Shown here: positions 35,622 through 46,705 of the stretch, piece after piece
Layout of the letters: each line of letters begins with the position of its first letter
How positions within the stretch are numbered: the stretch's first letter is position 1
The notes under the pieces: generated by a model
Told to the model about the DNA's origin: nothing
The model's database searches: none
The model's input: only the letters and a program-made list of their open reading frames with translations
Position numbers and translations under genes: made by a program
NCBI GenBank assembly: GCA_964019415.1
Contig: OZ025874.1
Coordinates: 5,249,092 to 5,313,091 of the forward strand
Direction of reading: 5' to 3'
Length of the DNA stretch: 64,000 nt
Source of the DNA: Ianthella basta
Taxonomy: Eukaryota > Porifera > Demospongiae > Verongiida > Ianthellidae

Positions 35622-37330
35622 ACGTTACTACAGTATAGGACGCCATTTTTGTTTTACGGAGGAAAGCGAAGTAGATTACGGAATTCGCAGCTAATTCCTT
35701 TGTTACACAACTCCTCCTGGGAAGATGGTGCGACGGCTTCTTTGCTATAGTTATAGCACAATGTAGAAAGCTGTGGGTGATATAAGCTATATAGCGGAAA
35801 GCGCCGTCTTACGCGAGTGAAAGCGGCTCGATGGCGAAAGGATGGGCACAAGTTATGCGGGTTTTAGGCTTGCGCAATGATCTCAGGACGTCATCGCAAA
35901 GCCATTTGCAACCGTTGCAGTGCGCATATGCCGAACATTAAGGGCACCACTGGACTAACCAAGAGGTCAAGACATTCGGGGATGCATGAGAGCTCTTAGG
36001 AACCGACGACAACTGTCAGAACTCCAAGACCATCACTCAACCTTCACCCACAGGAGTCAGCACCAAGGGAAAAGCAGGAGCCAGCTCGAGGGGAATCAGC
36101 TCAAAAGGGGCTATCATGAGTCAGTTCTGTTAATTTGGAGGGCGATACAAGACGCTTGACCTTGCAGAAGGTGATTCATGGTGGAAGAGGAGGCAGCTGC
36201 GTGCAACTCTATAGCTAACTGCAACTGCAGCGTCTACAGCTATCAATCAGTAGCTAGGTTTAGAAGTGCTTTGCATCAGAAGCACTGGCATCGGAAGCAC
36301 CTGCGTTGGGCGCCGGAGCAGAGGAGGGTGCCGAAGGCGCCCTTCTCTGCTAGTTCAAATAATAATTGATTGATTGATTGATTGATTGATATATAGTAAC
36401 ATATACGCCCTCTGCATTATTGGAGATAATTTGTACTGTCTCTGCACTATTTGTGATGTCGTGAAGAGTAGCACTCTACTCTAGTCCTCCAAGAAAAGCC
36501 AGCTGCAGTAGCAAGTCAAAGTTTCTTCTTGGATGAAGAGAGCTTGTAGCGTCGTACGTGTCCGGGAATAGCTACCCCAAGCTGCTCTATGAGTCTTGCC
36601 CGCTAGACCCAACTTCTCATTATCGAACGGGCGAGGAAGAGAATGAAAGAGGCTGTAAGGCTGTCAGGCAGTGACACAGTCCCAAAGGTTGCAGCGAATT
36701 TGTAGCGAATGCGGAAACTGAGCTTACGAAGGTGTTCCACGCGACAGAGCAGTTGGGCCAGACTGAGAGGTATTTGCTACTGCTTCAGGTGCATATCGGC
36801 CTGCGATTTCGCCACCGCGCTGAAGCATTCAAACAGGATAAGAAGCTCCATGGACTGAAGCAATGGCTCAAAAGTACATAGGAACCTCAATCAATGAACG
36901 CCTTAGAAGTAGCTACACTTTTGAGGCGTTCATTGATTGAGGTATACATAGGAACCTCAATCAATGAACGCCTGCAGATTATCCAGTTACCAAGCACAGA
37001 ACAAACCAATCAAGAGCAAGACAAGTCAATACAAAGGGCAAAAGTGTGAATAGCAGCTTTTGATCGACGCACAGGCCCCTATCTAATGTGTTGGTCCGGT
37101 CCGGAAATTATACGCAGCCCTGCAGAGCAGCAAGCTGAAATATTTGGCGGTGTGATTTCGGTTGCCGTCGATTTCGAGCCGAGGGGTGTGAAACTGACTA
37201 CATCGCCTAAGTGAACTGACTCTTAGCCGACGTTAGGTTACAGCCTGTTTCCATATCCGCAGAACAAGGTTAGGAATACGGAATGCTATCCGGAGCAAAT
37301 GATCCGTATGCGAACAGCAGCTCTTCGGCC
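35622..37330. other. Repeat-rich stretch before P450-type exon 1 (copy A)
   Basis: No supported gene. It holds a (TGAT)n tract at about 36367-36390, a segment not in copy B (about 35889-36250), a three-part fold-back repeat (36876-36972), and from about 37240 MITE-like sequence abutting exon 1. Confidence 0.55.
36876..36972. repeat. Fold-back repeat (direct, inverted, direct), copy A
   Basis: AACCTCAATCAATGAACGCC occurs at about 36883-36902 and 36953-36972. Between them, GGCGTTCATTGATTGAGGT (about 36925-36943) is the complement. The set can form alternative hairpins. Copy B has it at about 63113-63209. Confidence 0.9.
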
Positions 37331-37386
37331 ATGCTCTTATACGTCCTGGTTATAATCCTATTGCTGGCTGTCTACGTGTGGTACAG
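37331..37386 (+). CDS. P450-type first exon (signal anchor), copy A, opposite strand to exons 2-12
   Basis: ATG followed by MLLYVLVIILLLAVYVWY and a phase-2 donor (AG|GTGAGA). A very short Met start plus one hydrophobic anchor is the standard N-terminus of microsomal P450s. The two leftover bases AG plus the C that opens exon 2 (26838 or 52610, minus strand) give Ser and read ...VYVWYSFIYEPYQ, as expected for CYP3 proteins. But this exon is on the plus strand. Either an inversion flipped it away from its gene, or it starts another P450 transcribed rightwards, of which no further exon follows before the junction at 37492. Confidence 0.6.
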
Positions 37387-37492
37387 GTGAGAATAACACG
37401 ACGTACTAACACCTTTGATGGTTAGCAGCCTTGAGTGTGTTGAACGATTATGATTTTTCATAGCAAACGCATGTAAGCCAAACCTATAGTAG

Positions 37493-37791
37493 GGTCAGGC
37501 AGAAATCGGACGCCAGATCTCAGCCACAAGCAGATCATTTTTCTTGGTTCTTGGTCTATATGCTCAACAGGGGTATGCAACATGGTACACTTGATTAAAG
37601 CCAGAGTGGCGCCCTCCTTCAGAAGTTCTAGCGAAAAATGCAAAGCGTCCGAAGTAATATTACTTCGGACCGAAGGCATGTAACTTCGGACCGTCGCACG
37701 TTCATCACGAAGAGCAAAGATCTGTCCACCTTACATGACTGTCAAACAGGCACACTCCAGTCCTGGTCACATCCGAAGTTTCGAATGATTC
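37493..37791. other. Unique junction between duplication copies, with a palindrome
   Basis: 299 bases not found in either copy. It contains a perfect 24-base palindrome at 37647-37670 (GTCCGAAGTAAT and its complement), followed by a third ACTTCGGACCG at 37682-37692. No gene. This is either filler DNA at the rearrangement junction or flanking sequence of one haplotype. Confidence 0.8.
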
Positions 37792-37818
37792 CTAACATTG
37801 CTGGAGTATGTACGTATA

Positions 37819-38505
37819 TAGCCTCGTCCCCAGGCCCTTTTTAATTGCGGGGGAAGAAAAGGGCCTGGTACACACTGTTATGATGACGTCACGCTTCCGT
37901 AAGATGGCGCGTTTGTATATCTCGGTGCCAAACGTCCGCGAGACTTCGTACGTGTTGCATTTGCTTGTCGGAGGTTATCCCCAAGCACCCAAATGCCTTG
38001 TTCAGCCCAGTGGGGTCGAAGGGAGACGTTTCAGGAAGCTGTAGTTAGCATCTGGTAATGTCATTCTAAGAAAGCGACGGTCTGCCGTCAGAATTGCCGA
38101 ACGAAACCCCAGCTCATCGCAAACACACTGCGCAAGGTCCGCCGACTAGCTACACTTCGCAGCTTACCACCACATTTAATGTCGAAAAAAGGCAGCACCT
38201 TGTAGCGAGTGGAAATCCCAAACAGTCTCTCGGTAGCCAAAAGTAAACGTCCTCCCGCTCGTACAAGAGAAGAGCGGCAGCCAGCTGCTCGCGTTTCAGT
38301 GCGATGTCAGGCAGTCCGACACAAAAAAGAGAGTATGAATGCGCCTTCACTGAATCCGCCCTTGAACGTTATACGGATAATATACTGGCATGTCAGATTC
38401 CGTTCCCCCACTTTTGGGGAAAAAAGTTGCGCAATCGCAACAGTGTACACCAGGCCGTCCTTCCCGCCCACGCTAATTATCGCGGACGGCCTGGGGACGA
38501 GGCTA
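37819..38505. mobile_element. 9-bp-TSD (Mutator-like) element unique to copy B
   Basis: The 687-base element starts TAGCCTCGTCCCCAGGCCCT and ends GGCCTGGGGACGAGGCTA, with GTACGTATA at 37810-37818 and 38506-38514. The corresponding site in copy A (about 11672) is empty, which proves insertion. The interior is related to but clearly diverged from 29243-29969 (for example CCCAAGCACCCAAATGCC, and GTCGAAGGGAGACG near the zinc fragment). Confidence 0.85.
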
Positions 38506-38600
38506 GTACGTATACAGTGTGGTAGTGTTATGTATGAACTCGTTGTGTTGTAGCTACATATGTAGTTGAGCATGTTTCTTCTTCCCATTCCACTCTACAG

Positions 38601-38772
38601 GAAGCCTCAACCACGTCTCACCTGCAGACGGCTGCTGCTGCTAATTCTTCTCCTCCTCTTCCTCTTTCTCATCCTGGCCCTATACTTGGCATTGTCATGG
38701 CTACATGTCACATGCCACTCCTGTTCTGGCTTCATGTCCTATGTCACCACCTTACCACATGTGCCCATTTGA
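38601..38772 (+). CDS. Isolated second copy of the KASH-like terminal exon (long-tail form)
   Basis: After CTCTACAG the exon encodes KPQPRLTCRR, a Leu-rich membrane span (LLLLILLLLFLFLILALYL) and the tail HVTCHSCSGFMSYV plus TTLPHVPI, then stop. It is the first gene-like feature of copy B; the other 15 nesprin exons are not in front of it, because the duplication begins just upstream of this exon (37792). Its tail is longer than in copy A and ends LPHVPI, closer in style to proline-containing KASH ends. Without upstream exons it is probably not expressed as a nesprin. Confidence 0.55.
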
Positions 38773-39555
38773 ACATGTGAGGCGCTTTCTGTGTATTTGG
38801 CTGAGTGCATGACACATTTGCTGGTGTGATAGTGTTTCTTTCATTCTGTAAACTCTTGGGTAGAGATCCCTACCTAATACTGCTAGTATTGTACTTTCAT
38901 GTCAAACACATTTCTTCCTGCTCATCGAGACTATATAGCTTTAGTGCACATGCATGTGGTTATGATATGCATTCCCTATTTAACTGATGTCTTTTGCTTC
39001 ATTTGATGAACTTCTCATTTGCAACTCTTCAGAGTAAGCAAGTATTTACGTGTTTATAGCGGATCTTATGCAACAGCATCTCCTCTTCACCTCATGCCAG
39101 TCCACTCTTATAGTCCAAGATTTATGTTGCTGCTCCAAATGTCAGCAAGTTACAGCCTTAAGTACTGCCAGCATACAGATCAATTTGCCTTTGTTGTGTT
39201 CTCCTGTGGAAGCAAAACTGAATACACACCATGACCGCTGTTGGCACATTAGACTGGAAGGGCTGGCTGGTCAATATTCTTCAGCATTCATCATGCCAAC
39301 ATGGCACATTGTGTGTGGTGCATGTGATTCAGACGGTGATAATGCATAAACATTTTTACACACCCTTTGACTATAAATGTAACTAGTACATAGCTATATA
39401 ACAGCAGCATATATTATACATGTATAATAATGACACATACACTTAATACATTGTATATGGCCAGGGTAACTGCATGCAGCTTATATACCAATACCTATTA
39501 TACCTATACTATACTATAGAGCTAGGTACAGTGTTGCCTGAGTACAAATTTCCTT
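38773..39555. other. Intergenic stretch, copy B, shortened relative to copy A
   Basis: Equivalent of 11934-13877. Copy A bases 12525-13678 are missing at about 39346. Nothing coding is supported. Confidence 0.6.
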
Positions 39556-42500
39556 TTATTCATGATCATCTCTGGCTGTAAACTTCAGTTGGATTGGGTC
39601 CTCTGGCATGAGGCTAATACCAACCACTGTCTTCAATGGGACCTACAATGGCAATGAGGAGATCATTGTCTGCATCATTTCACAAATTATTAAACACATC
39701 AATTCACATTATGTCATATTCTGATGAGACAGTTATGTCCCCTCTGCATGTAAATACTTGTCAAAGCACGACTGTAATGGTGGCCATGTAGAATGATTTC
39801 GGCTTTTTCTTATGTGACTAACAGCTGATATCACCATAGTGACCATGTACACTGGTAAAGTATTCATGCATACCTGTGTGTCCACTGTTCTTTCCACAAT
39901 GAAGTTTTGCAAGATTTCAACAACTGCCATTTTGATCACCATCACAGCATATCTGTTTCCAATGCAATTTCTCGGACCTTCACTAAATGGGATGTAAGTG
40001 CAAGGTGGACGCTTCTCTATTTCTTCTGGAAGAAATCTAGGTGCAAAGAATTGCAGAGTTGTTGTCACATTTGCCTAATACTGTCTCTGCATATATAGAA
40101 ACACCTGAAAACACACCTATCAGGATCAAACACTTCTGGTTGATGCCACCACTCTGGATTGTAGTGAAGGTAATAGATTGGTATTTCAATAACAGCTCCA
40201 GCAGGAATGGTGTAGTTTCCCAATCTGGTGTCTGTTGAAATAAGACGAGTAATTCTGTACATTGTTGGTAGGTGGAAAATGGGGGGGAGAGGTGATACAC
40301 ATACTAGAAATAATAAATATTTGGACGAAAAAGGATAAAAACAAGTAAATGCTGCTACACAGTAGAGCATTAACCATGACCCATACATGCAAGAATGCAG
40401 CACTGTGTAGCTATATTGGACTTTATGGTAACATCAAAGGAATATGGTGTACGCTAAAGTAGTTATTACCTGGTGATAACTTAGTTATCTCTGGGTCACC
40501 TAATGATAACTAAATATTAAAAAGGTAGGTAATAGTTGTCACCTATTGGTACAACTATCACCTCTTGACCTTTAGTTGTTACCCTGACATGCATGGTTGA
40601 TGTTCCCCTGATGTATCCTTCAGTCATTTGCATGTACAACTCATGCACATCCTTGCCCTGACCCAAGTGATGCTGCCTTGGGTAGTCTTTCTGGTTGTGC
40701 CAGTTGCCCTTTGTGAGCACGGAAGCACTGTTCACTGACTCATGTAGGGCACTCATGTGAGTGTAACACGAATTCAGGAACTGAATAGGGTACAGGCCTA
40801 ATTAGCTAGTATTGTGACAGACAGCTCCAAACTATACATAACACTGATTGGTCGACTTGCACGTAAAGGCAGTGGACAGTGCACACAACAAAACTAAGGT
40901 AAAGTAGGGGTTCCTGACAACGGGTTTCTTAACACGGCGTGCCACCTATCGCCTGTATGCGAAGGAACAGATTCTGTGTTTGCATGCATTTAGCGCAGGC
41001 GTCAATGTGATGACAGACTGGGTGTCCCTGTATCCTTGTTCCTTCACTTACAGGTGGACAGCAGTGCCCCCTATTTTGAACACCCTATCTTGTTCTGAAC
41101 CCCTCTTTACCTTATCTGTTCCTCAAACGCAGCTTGCGGGCGTCTTCAAGCCAGGAATAAAGCTTGACAAGATTCTATGGGAATCTTCTTCTGAGGTCTG
41201 GTGTCTGTTAACTTGAAATACATATTTAGATATGCCTAGACTAACTCATAGTTGTGTTAAATGGTCCAACATACTCAACAGAAACACAACTATCAACAAA
41301 ACTCACAATGTAGGACATTTCAATCCTTGTGCTGAGATGTCCAGCATTTGCACGTTCATTGACAGTTGTGTTCCTGTGCAGTTCATCCTGGCTTATCATT
41401 GGATATAATTGTAATGTGTTCAAAGCAAACTGAGTGAATATCCCACTAGCATGCAGACGTTATGTCATCCCTACCTGGAAAATGGTGGGTAAATCCTTAG
41501 TGTTTCCTTCACTACCATATCCAAGTATTCCAGGTCAGTGAGGACATCATACAAAGACGTAACCTAAACATGCAAAAAAGGCAACTAGACCTAAAATACA
41601 CGCACTTACACTTGACAAATCATTCAGCACATGAACAGTAACATTATAACGAATGTTAATGTTCTGAAAATTCCTTCCAGTTTTGATGAATGGCCATGCA
41701 ATATGGTAGAAATTAACGACTTAGCTCAGGTCATCTCAATGACTAAGCTTTGCAGGCTGTCTAAGAACTTAGTTAAACTATTTAGTGTGTTAGGGACATA
41801 TAATGGGGATTTACATAAGTTTAGTAGTCATTTCAGAAGTATTTTGCAATTACACGACTATAGAGCATAGTCCCATTAACCCCAACACTAACCAGTTCTT
41901 TCCAAAGCTAAGTCCTTATAGGGATGGCCCAAAGTAAAGATGCTAGAGAGACAGCCAAAGCTGAGGTTTTAGGGAGATAGCCTGAGCTAAGTTGTTAGAG
42001 AGATGGATAGCATAGAATGAAAAGGCAGCAAACATCACCAAACGTGACCAGAGGGACTGTTATTCAGAGGGGGGGAGGGGCTTTGGAGGCTTGAGTTCCC
42101 CTCCTTGGGCCAGATCTGAAATAATGTTCCTCAGCAAAATGCTCTGAGGTATTCATCCAACAGGATTTAATGGCCTAAATCATTTAAGGCGTAAACTCAA
42201 TAGAGTCTGGTGTGGCTGCACAGGGATCTAAATTAAGTTCTTTCTTAATTCTGGCTGCCGGCAGCCATTTCTAATTTTGTCATATTGTCACTGTGCAGTA
42301 AACAAATAAAGCAGCTGAGCCCCCCATCAAAGGTTGGGCTAAATCTGTCACTGGTTATTGGTGTGACCATGTGACAGCATCATGACTCTTCGTGATCCGC
42401 CCCCTGATCTGTAATCTGTATGCCCCCCTGATAGAAGCTGGTTATACAATTCAGATTCAGGTTCATCGAACATGCATGTCCTTGGGCTTCACGCTCGGTG

Positions 42501-43257
42501 TGAATATCCAATAAACCCTCGTTCTCGTTGTATATATATATCAGATGCATACCCACCTCCAAGTGTAAGAGACACAACATGACAACTAACCGTGTTGTTT
42601 TCCAAGCAATTCCTAATCTCCCTCTCCAACTTGCTCTGCACTTCAGGGTTCATGGCAAGTGAGTACAGAACAAAAGCCAAAGTGTGTGATGTGGTATCGG
42701 TACCAGCAAGGAGGAAAGTAACTGTCTGGGCAACTGTCTCATCTGCACTCATTTTCTCATCGGCGTCAATAATTAACTGCAGGATATCTTGATGCTGATA
42801 AAAGCCACAATGAGAAAACGGGAACCAACAGCATTCACAGTTTAACTATGTTTTAGTCCAGCTCTAGCTAAGCCATAATATGCATTACTACTGACATACT
42901 ATATACAGTGGAACCTGTCTAAGATGGTCACTGTGTTTGGCAGCCACCTCTCTAAAACAGCCAGCCTCCTTGGCCTCAAATAGGCAGCTGTCTTAGACAG
43001 GTTTCACTGTAGTAACTTTACAGCACAGCTAAGACCAACTTGTCTTGGTGACAGAGAAGGACAGAATCTGCAACTGCTACGATCAGGCAATTAGGAAGGA
43101 CAATTAGGAACAGCCAATAGACCAATTGCATAATAAGTCACGTGCTGCCCAAATGGGGCACTACTAAAACTTGAGACCATAACAGTGTACATACGTATAG
43201 GGCATGGGAGGTGCAAAGAAAAGCGAAATGGCGTCTGAATGAACAGGAACAATGTTG

Positions 43258-45415
43258 CCAAGCAGTGGTGAAAAGGAAAAAGGCTTACTCGACAAGTTGT
43301 GGACCGTGAATCAAGTGCGTGACTACTTGCAGAAGCAAAACAGATGACTCACGGGCAGAAAGAACAATCTCCAGTGCCTGTAAGTGCACAGACGCAATGA
43401 TTACGTTGTTGCTGGCTTTTGTTTTCTGTTCTCAATGTGAGGCTCTTGTTTTGTGCTTGCCTTGTTATGCAGTGCCCAGTTTTATCACCAGCGTCCAGAA
43501 GGTATCCCCTCGTTGAGTCGGAAGCGCAAGTGTACTGATGGTGCTACTCTTGCTGCAAAGGAAACCTGTCCTGAGGTCTGGCCAACATCTGGCTGGTCTG
43601 ACCAGCCCGACATACTCCCGGTCGTCACGACGCCGGTGATCCTAGCACAACTTCTGCAAACTGGAAAGGCTATATATGTCCCGTGATACAGTGCAGTTAA
43701 CGTAGAAGTCTCTTGAGCATGGCCATGAGTTCTTTTTTGGGGGGTATGTGCATGATGTGAAGGTGTGCAAAGCTTGTGCCAAATTTTATGTACAGTCAGA
43801 ATGTTGGGCATCACAGCATAAGCATATGGAATATACACAGAAAGTTGTTCTGTCTGAGGTGCAGCAGTTAAATGACCCTGGAATGGAACCCAAAGAAAAA
43901 TGAATAACTGCACAGCTGTTTGTAATATATGCTTCTTGTTCCTTGTCCTGCTGGAACAAGTGGTGGTCTGTGCCAGCATTAGTTTACACTACTCATTCTC
44001 TTACAGCACCATGCACTCACATCTCCACCTGCAGCATCTCTCCCTGGCTCAGATTCGATCACAAGTGGTAAGAAGCTATGGGGACCCCGGGAGCGAGACA
44101 TCACACCAAGGACAATGATGGAAACCATGGTAGAAAAAGCCAAGGATCCATTGCAGAGAAAGAAAAGCGCTATAACACGCAGCCTCTATGAAGCAAGGAG
44201 ACCAGCCGCCCGGAAGCTATCCAAAGACAGCATTGGTGCACACAAAGAAGACTGCCGTATGCGACCAATGTTACTATCCAGCACCAGCGATCTACCATAT
44301 GTCCAGACGCAGTATGGTGAAGCCCTGCTTGGCAGTGTACTGTCCTACCAACTCGTTGGTAGTATGGATACATCTAGGGAACAGGTACTGCATGCTAAGA
44401 AGAGAGGGGATCGATTGGAACGAGCTGCTGAAAAGAAGAGGAAATTCTTGTCACAATCTAACCATCCATCTTTGTCTTCTTCTTGCCGATGGTCTGAAGA
44501 AATCATACAAAAATATCAGAGGCGAGACGCAGAGGGCTATGATGTACCAGATGAGGACTATGAGACATGGCTGAGTTCACTGCCTACAGGGGTACGAACA
44601 GAATGAACTGACCTTCACCTCTCTGGTACGAGTGCTTTACCTGAAATGGGAGTAGTTCTTTTTGCGGTGCAAGCATCAGATAACTCCATCCAATTCCCGG
44701 TCCTACCACTTGTTTGCAAATCAATCGCTGAGACGCCATTGCACGGGCCACACTCCATCTCCCTTGATGAAGCCCAACACATCCAACAATCAACTGTAGG
44801 ACAAGCTTCAAATGTGCAGTGGCTGGAGCTGCATGCATGCACTATTATCTCCTTGAACTTTAAGAAGATTATTAGTCGTCAGTCTGCTTATACCATGAAG
44901 TTTTTCAGCTCAATCTTCGAACAGCATGACATTGGTCATGTACCAGCCATCCATCATGGGAGAGTGAATGAAAGCCATGCTGCACAGTTGTATTTTGAGA
45001 TAAAGAATGATGAAGGAAGCCTGTTGTCATTCAGGAGTGTGGCTTATGCCTACATCAGGAGTACTGACTTTTTGGTGCCTCCCCAGACCGTATTGTGTAC
45101 GATAACTCTACAGATGACTGTTTTGGCCTGCTAGAGGTGAAGTGCCCTTAAAAGGTGTACACACTTCACAAGACTGTCGGGAGGCATGTGATGATTCAGT
45201 TTTGCTGCACGCTGATTGATGGACAGCCACATTTGAAGACAACACAAGCACATTATCATCACGCCCAGGGCCAGATGGCAATCACAGGTTTGCATTGGTG
45301 TCACTTTGTAGTTTGGGTGGGCCATGGAGACCTTCATGTCGAACGTATCTGCTTTGATCCTGAGAAGTGGGAAGGTGAAATGCTGCCCAAGCTAGTAACT
45401 GCCCACCAACAGTAG
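43258..45415 (+). pseudogene. SAP-SWIM-YqaJ accessory nuclease gene of the transposon, copy B
   Basis: Copy of 17587-19744 with the same lesions: the TGA after QKQNR, the TGA after TGVRTE (44606), and the frameshift before ASPDRIV. Since both copies share them, the gene was dead before the duplication. SWIM and YqaJ blocks are otherwise well conserved between copies (for example KNDEGSLLSFRSVAYAYI). Confidence 0.7.
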
Positions 45416-45528
45416 TACATGGACCTGTGTACACCACGTTGACTTTTGACGAGTTTGGTGACGAAGGTGGGATTTCAAATCACAAGCCTGAGCCTTGTTT
45501 TCTCCGTGGGTCTCTTCATGTGAGAACC

Positions 45529-46330
45529 TCAGCACTCATCTGTGTCTGCAATCACCTTACCACAATAGTTCGTCAGCAGACAGCAAACAGTCCAAATTTG
45601 GTTGATGGAGCCAGCCATTGAGAGTGGAATCACCCCTTGCAATAGGTGATATTGCTGCTTTACCTGGCCAATAACTCGTTCAACATCTCTGGCAATGCGC
45701 TGTGTTGTGATAACATCCTTTTTCTGCAAGTGGCCGGCACCTTTAAAAGTAGGAATATTCAGCAAGATGTCATGCTTTGCAAGCAAGCCTTGAATGTCAA
45801 AGCCACAGTCAGCCATTATTGCTTTACTTTTGGGTACTACCTGTAACAGATCAAGGAACCTAGACTTGATTGTCAACTCACAGTCACTGATTGAACCATT
45901 GAACAGAGTACTGATAAAAAGAAAGACACCATTTGGGGCAATACCCACCAGTCCTTTCATCGTAGCATGCGACTTAATAGCATTGTGATTCGGGATCTTT
46001 CCTAGCTTGCTCCAGTTCAACTTGGAGTGTATCATACTCCAGTGCACACATAGCCACTCTCACCTCAGCTGCCACACCCAACAAACTTCTCTCTCATGGC
46101 ATGGGGCGAGTCTTGACCGTGGCACGCATTTTAGGTGACGTGTTTTGACTTGATCCCACCACTTCCTTGTCGTGAGCCAGTGGATTCTGCTACTGACTGT
46201 ATGTAAGAGGCCACGAAACAAGCTGAGCAAGAAGTACATAGAAACACTTTCCAACAGACCCACTGCAACAATAAAATGGCGCACCCAAAAGGAGCTTGCC
46301 CCATTTGGGCGCGCCATTTTATTATGCAAT
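45529..46330 (-). pseudogene. DDE_Tnp_4 (IS5/PHIS-like) transposase, copy B
   Basis: An open frame of 172 codons at 45529-46047 carries the catalytic core: MKGLVGIAPNGVFLFISTLF and GSISDCELT (first D), KAIMADCGFDIQGLLAKH (second D), and ARDVERVIGQVKQ (E). Together this is the DDE_Tnp_4 pattern of PIF/Harbinger and ISL2EU transposases. Upstream, protein-like sequence (HWLTTRKWWDQ, MRATVKTRPMP) is split between frames, so the N-terminal part is broken. The enzyme would cut and rejoin the inverted repeats at 43119 and 46336. It is convergent with the YqaJ gene. Confidence 0.72.
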
Positions 46331-46577
46331 CAGTCTATTAGGAAGGACACATGTATCATTACAAATACAGCTAATATTCACACCCCGTCTAGCATGCTGT
46401 GTAATCACTTGTTATCCCGGACTGTACCAGGTGTGCAGTGCGCACTTCAGTGGCTGACTTCAGCTATTACATGTAGGACATGTCCTTCACCATTGTAGAA
46501 TTACTATGATAAGGCCAAGCCATTTCATGAAGCACCAAACATGCAACACATGGGTCAATTTGAAACAGAATGTTAAC

Positions 46578-46705
46578 CTTGACTGGAGAGGCTTTTCTGG
46601 CATTGATCAGTTCAGTACTGGAGTCAATGATTCTCAGCATGGCTTTACCAGCTGGGGTTCTGTCTATCATCATTGGTACAATCCTCATGAGCCATGGAAA
46701 AGCAC
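46578..46705 (-). CDS. P450 exon 7, present only in copy B
   Basis: 128-base exon with acceptor CTTGTAG and donor GTTAAC on the minus strand. It encodes AFPWLMRIVPMMIDRT and continues to LINARKASPVK, which joins in phase to HQDILQLIIDAD of the next exon. The preceding exon ends in phase 1 (VPNIVA plus one base), which this exon completes as Ser. This is the F-G loop region upstream of the I-helix in CYP3 proteins. The homologous position in copy A has been deleted together with the right end of the transposon. Confidence 0.75.

Larger units (their letters stand above)
11646..37492. repeat. Tandem segmental duplication, copy A (about 25.8 kb)
   Basis: The left boundary is at CTAACATTGCTGGAGTATGT (11646, matching 37792). 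The right boundary is at ACCTATAGTAG (ends 37492, matching 63729). Between them the order of KASH exon, P450 exons 12 to 2, inverted nesprin exons, gypsy fragment, PHD ORF and P450-type exon 1 is the same in both copies, with offsets of roughly 25.7-26.2 kb. Base differences are sparse, a few per hundred by eye. Large differences are indels. Copy A alone has 12525-13678, 21380-22795, 28173-28640 and about 35889-36250. Confidence 0.93.
43119..46336. mobile_element. Two-gene DNA transposon (DDE_Tnp_4 plus SWIM/YqaJ), copy B, full length
   Basis: The left end AGACCAATTGCATAATAAG pairs with the right end ATTATGCAATCAGTCT as terminal inverted repeats of about 17 bases with further imperfect pairing inwards. 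AT directly precedes the left end and follows the right end, compatible with a 2-bp target duplication. Length is 3.2 kb. It sits in the P450 intron between exons 7 and 8. It encodes two convergent genes, both broken by stops or frameshifts, so it is non-autonomous now. Near the right end is a hairpin: ATAAAATGGCGC (46271-46282) opposite GCGCCATTTTATTAT (46311-46325). Confidence 0.75.

Noticed and set aside
36367..36392. Short regularly spaced TGAT repeats as a possible array
   Set aside because: A simple tetranucleotide microsatellite. No CRISPR-like array exists, and this is animal DNA.
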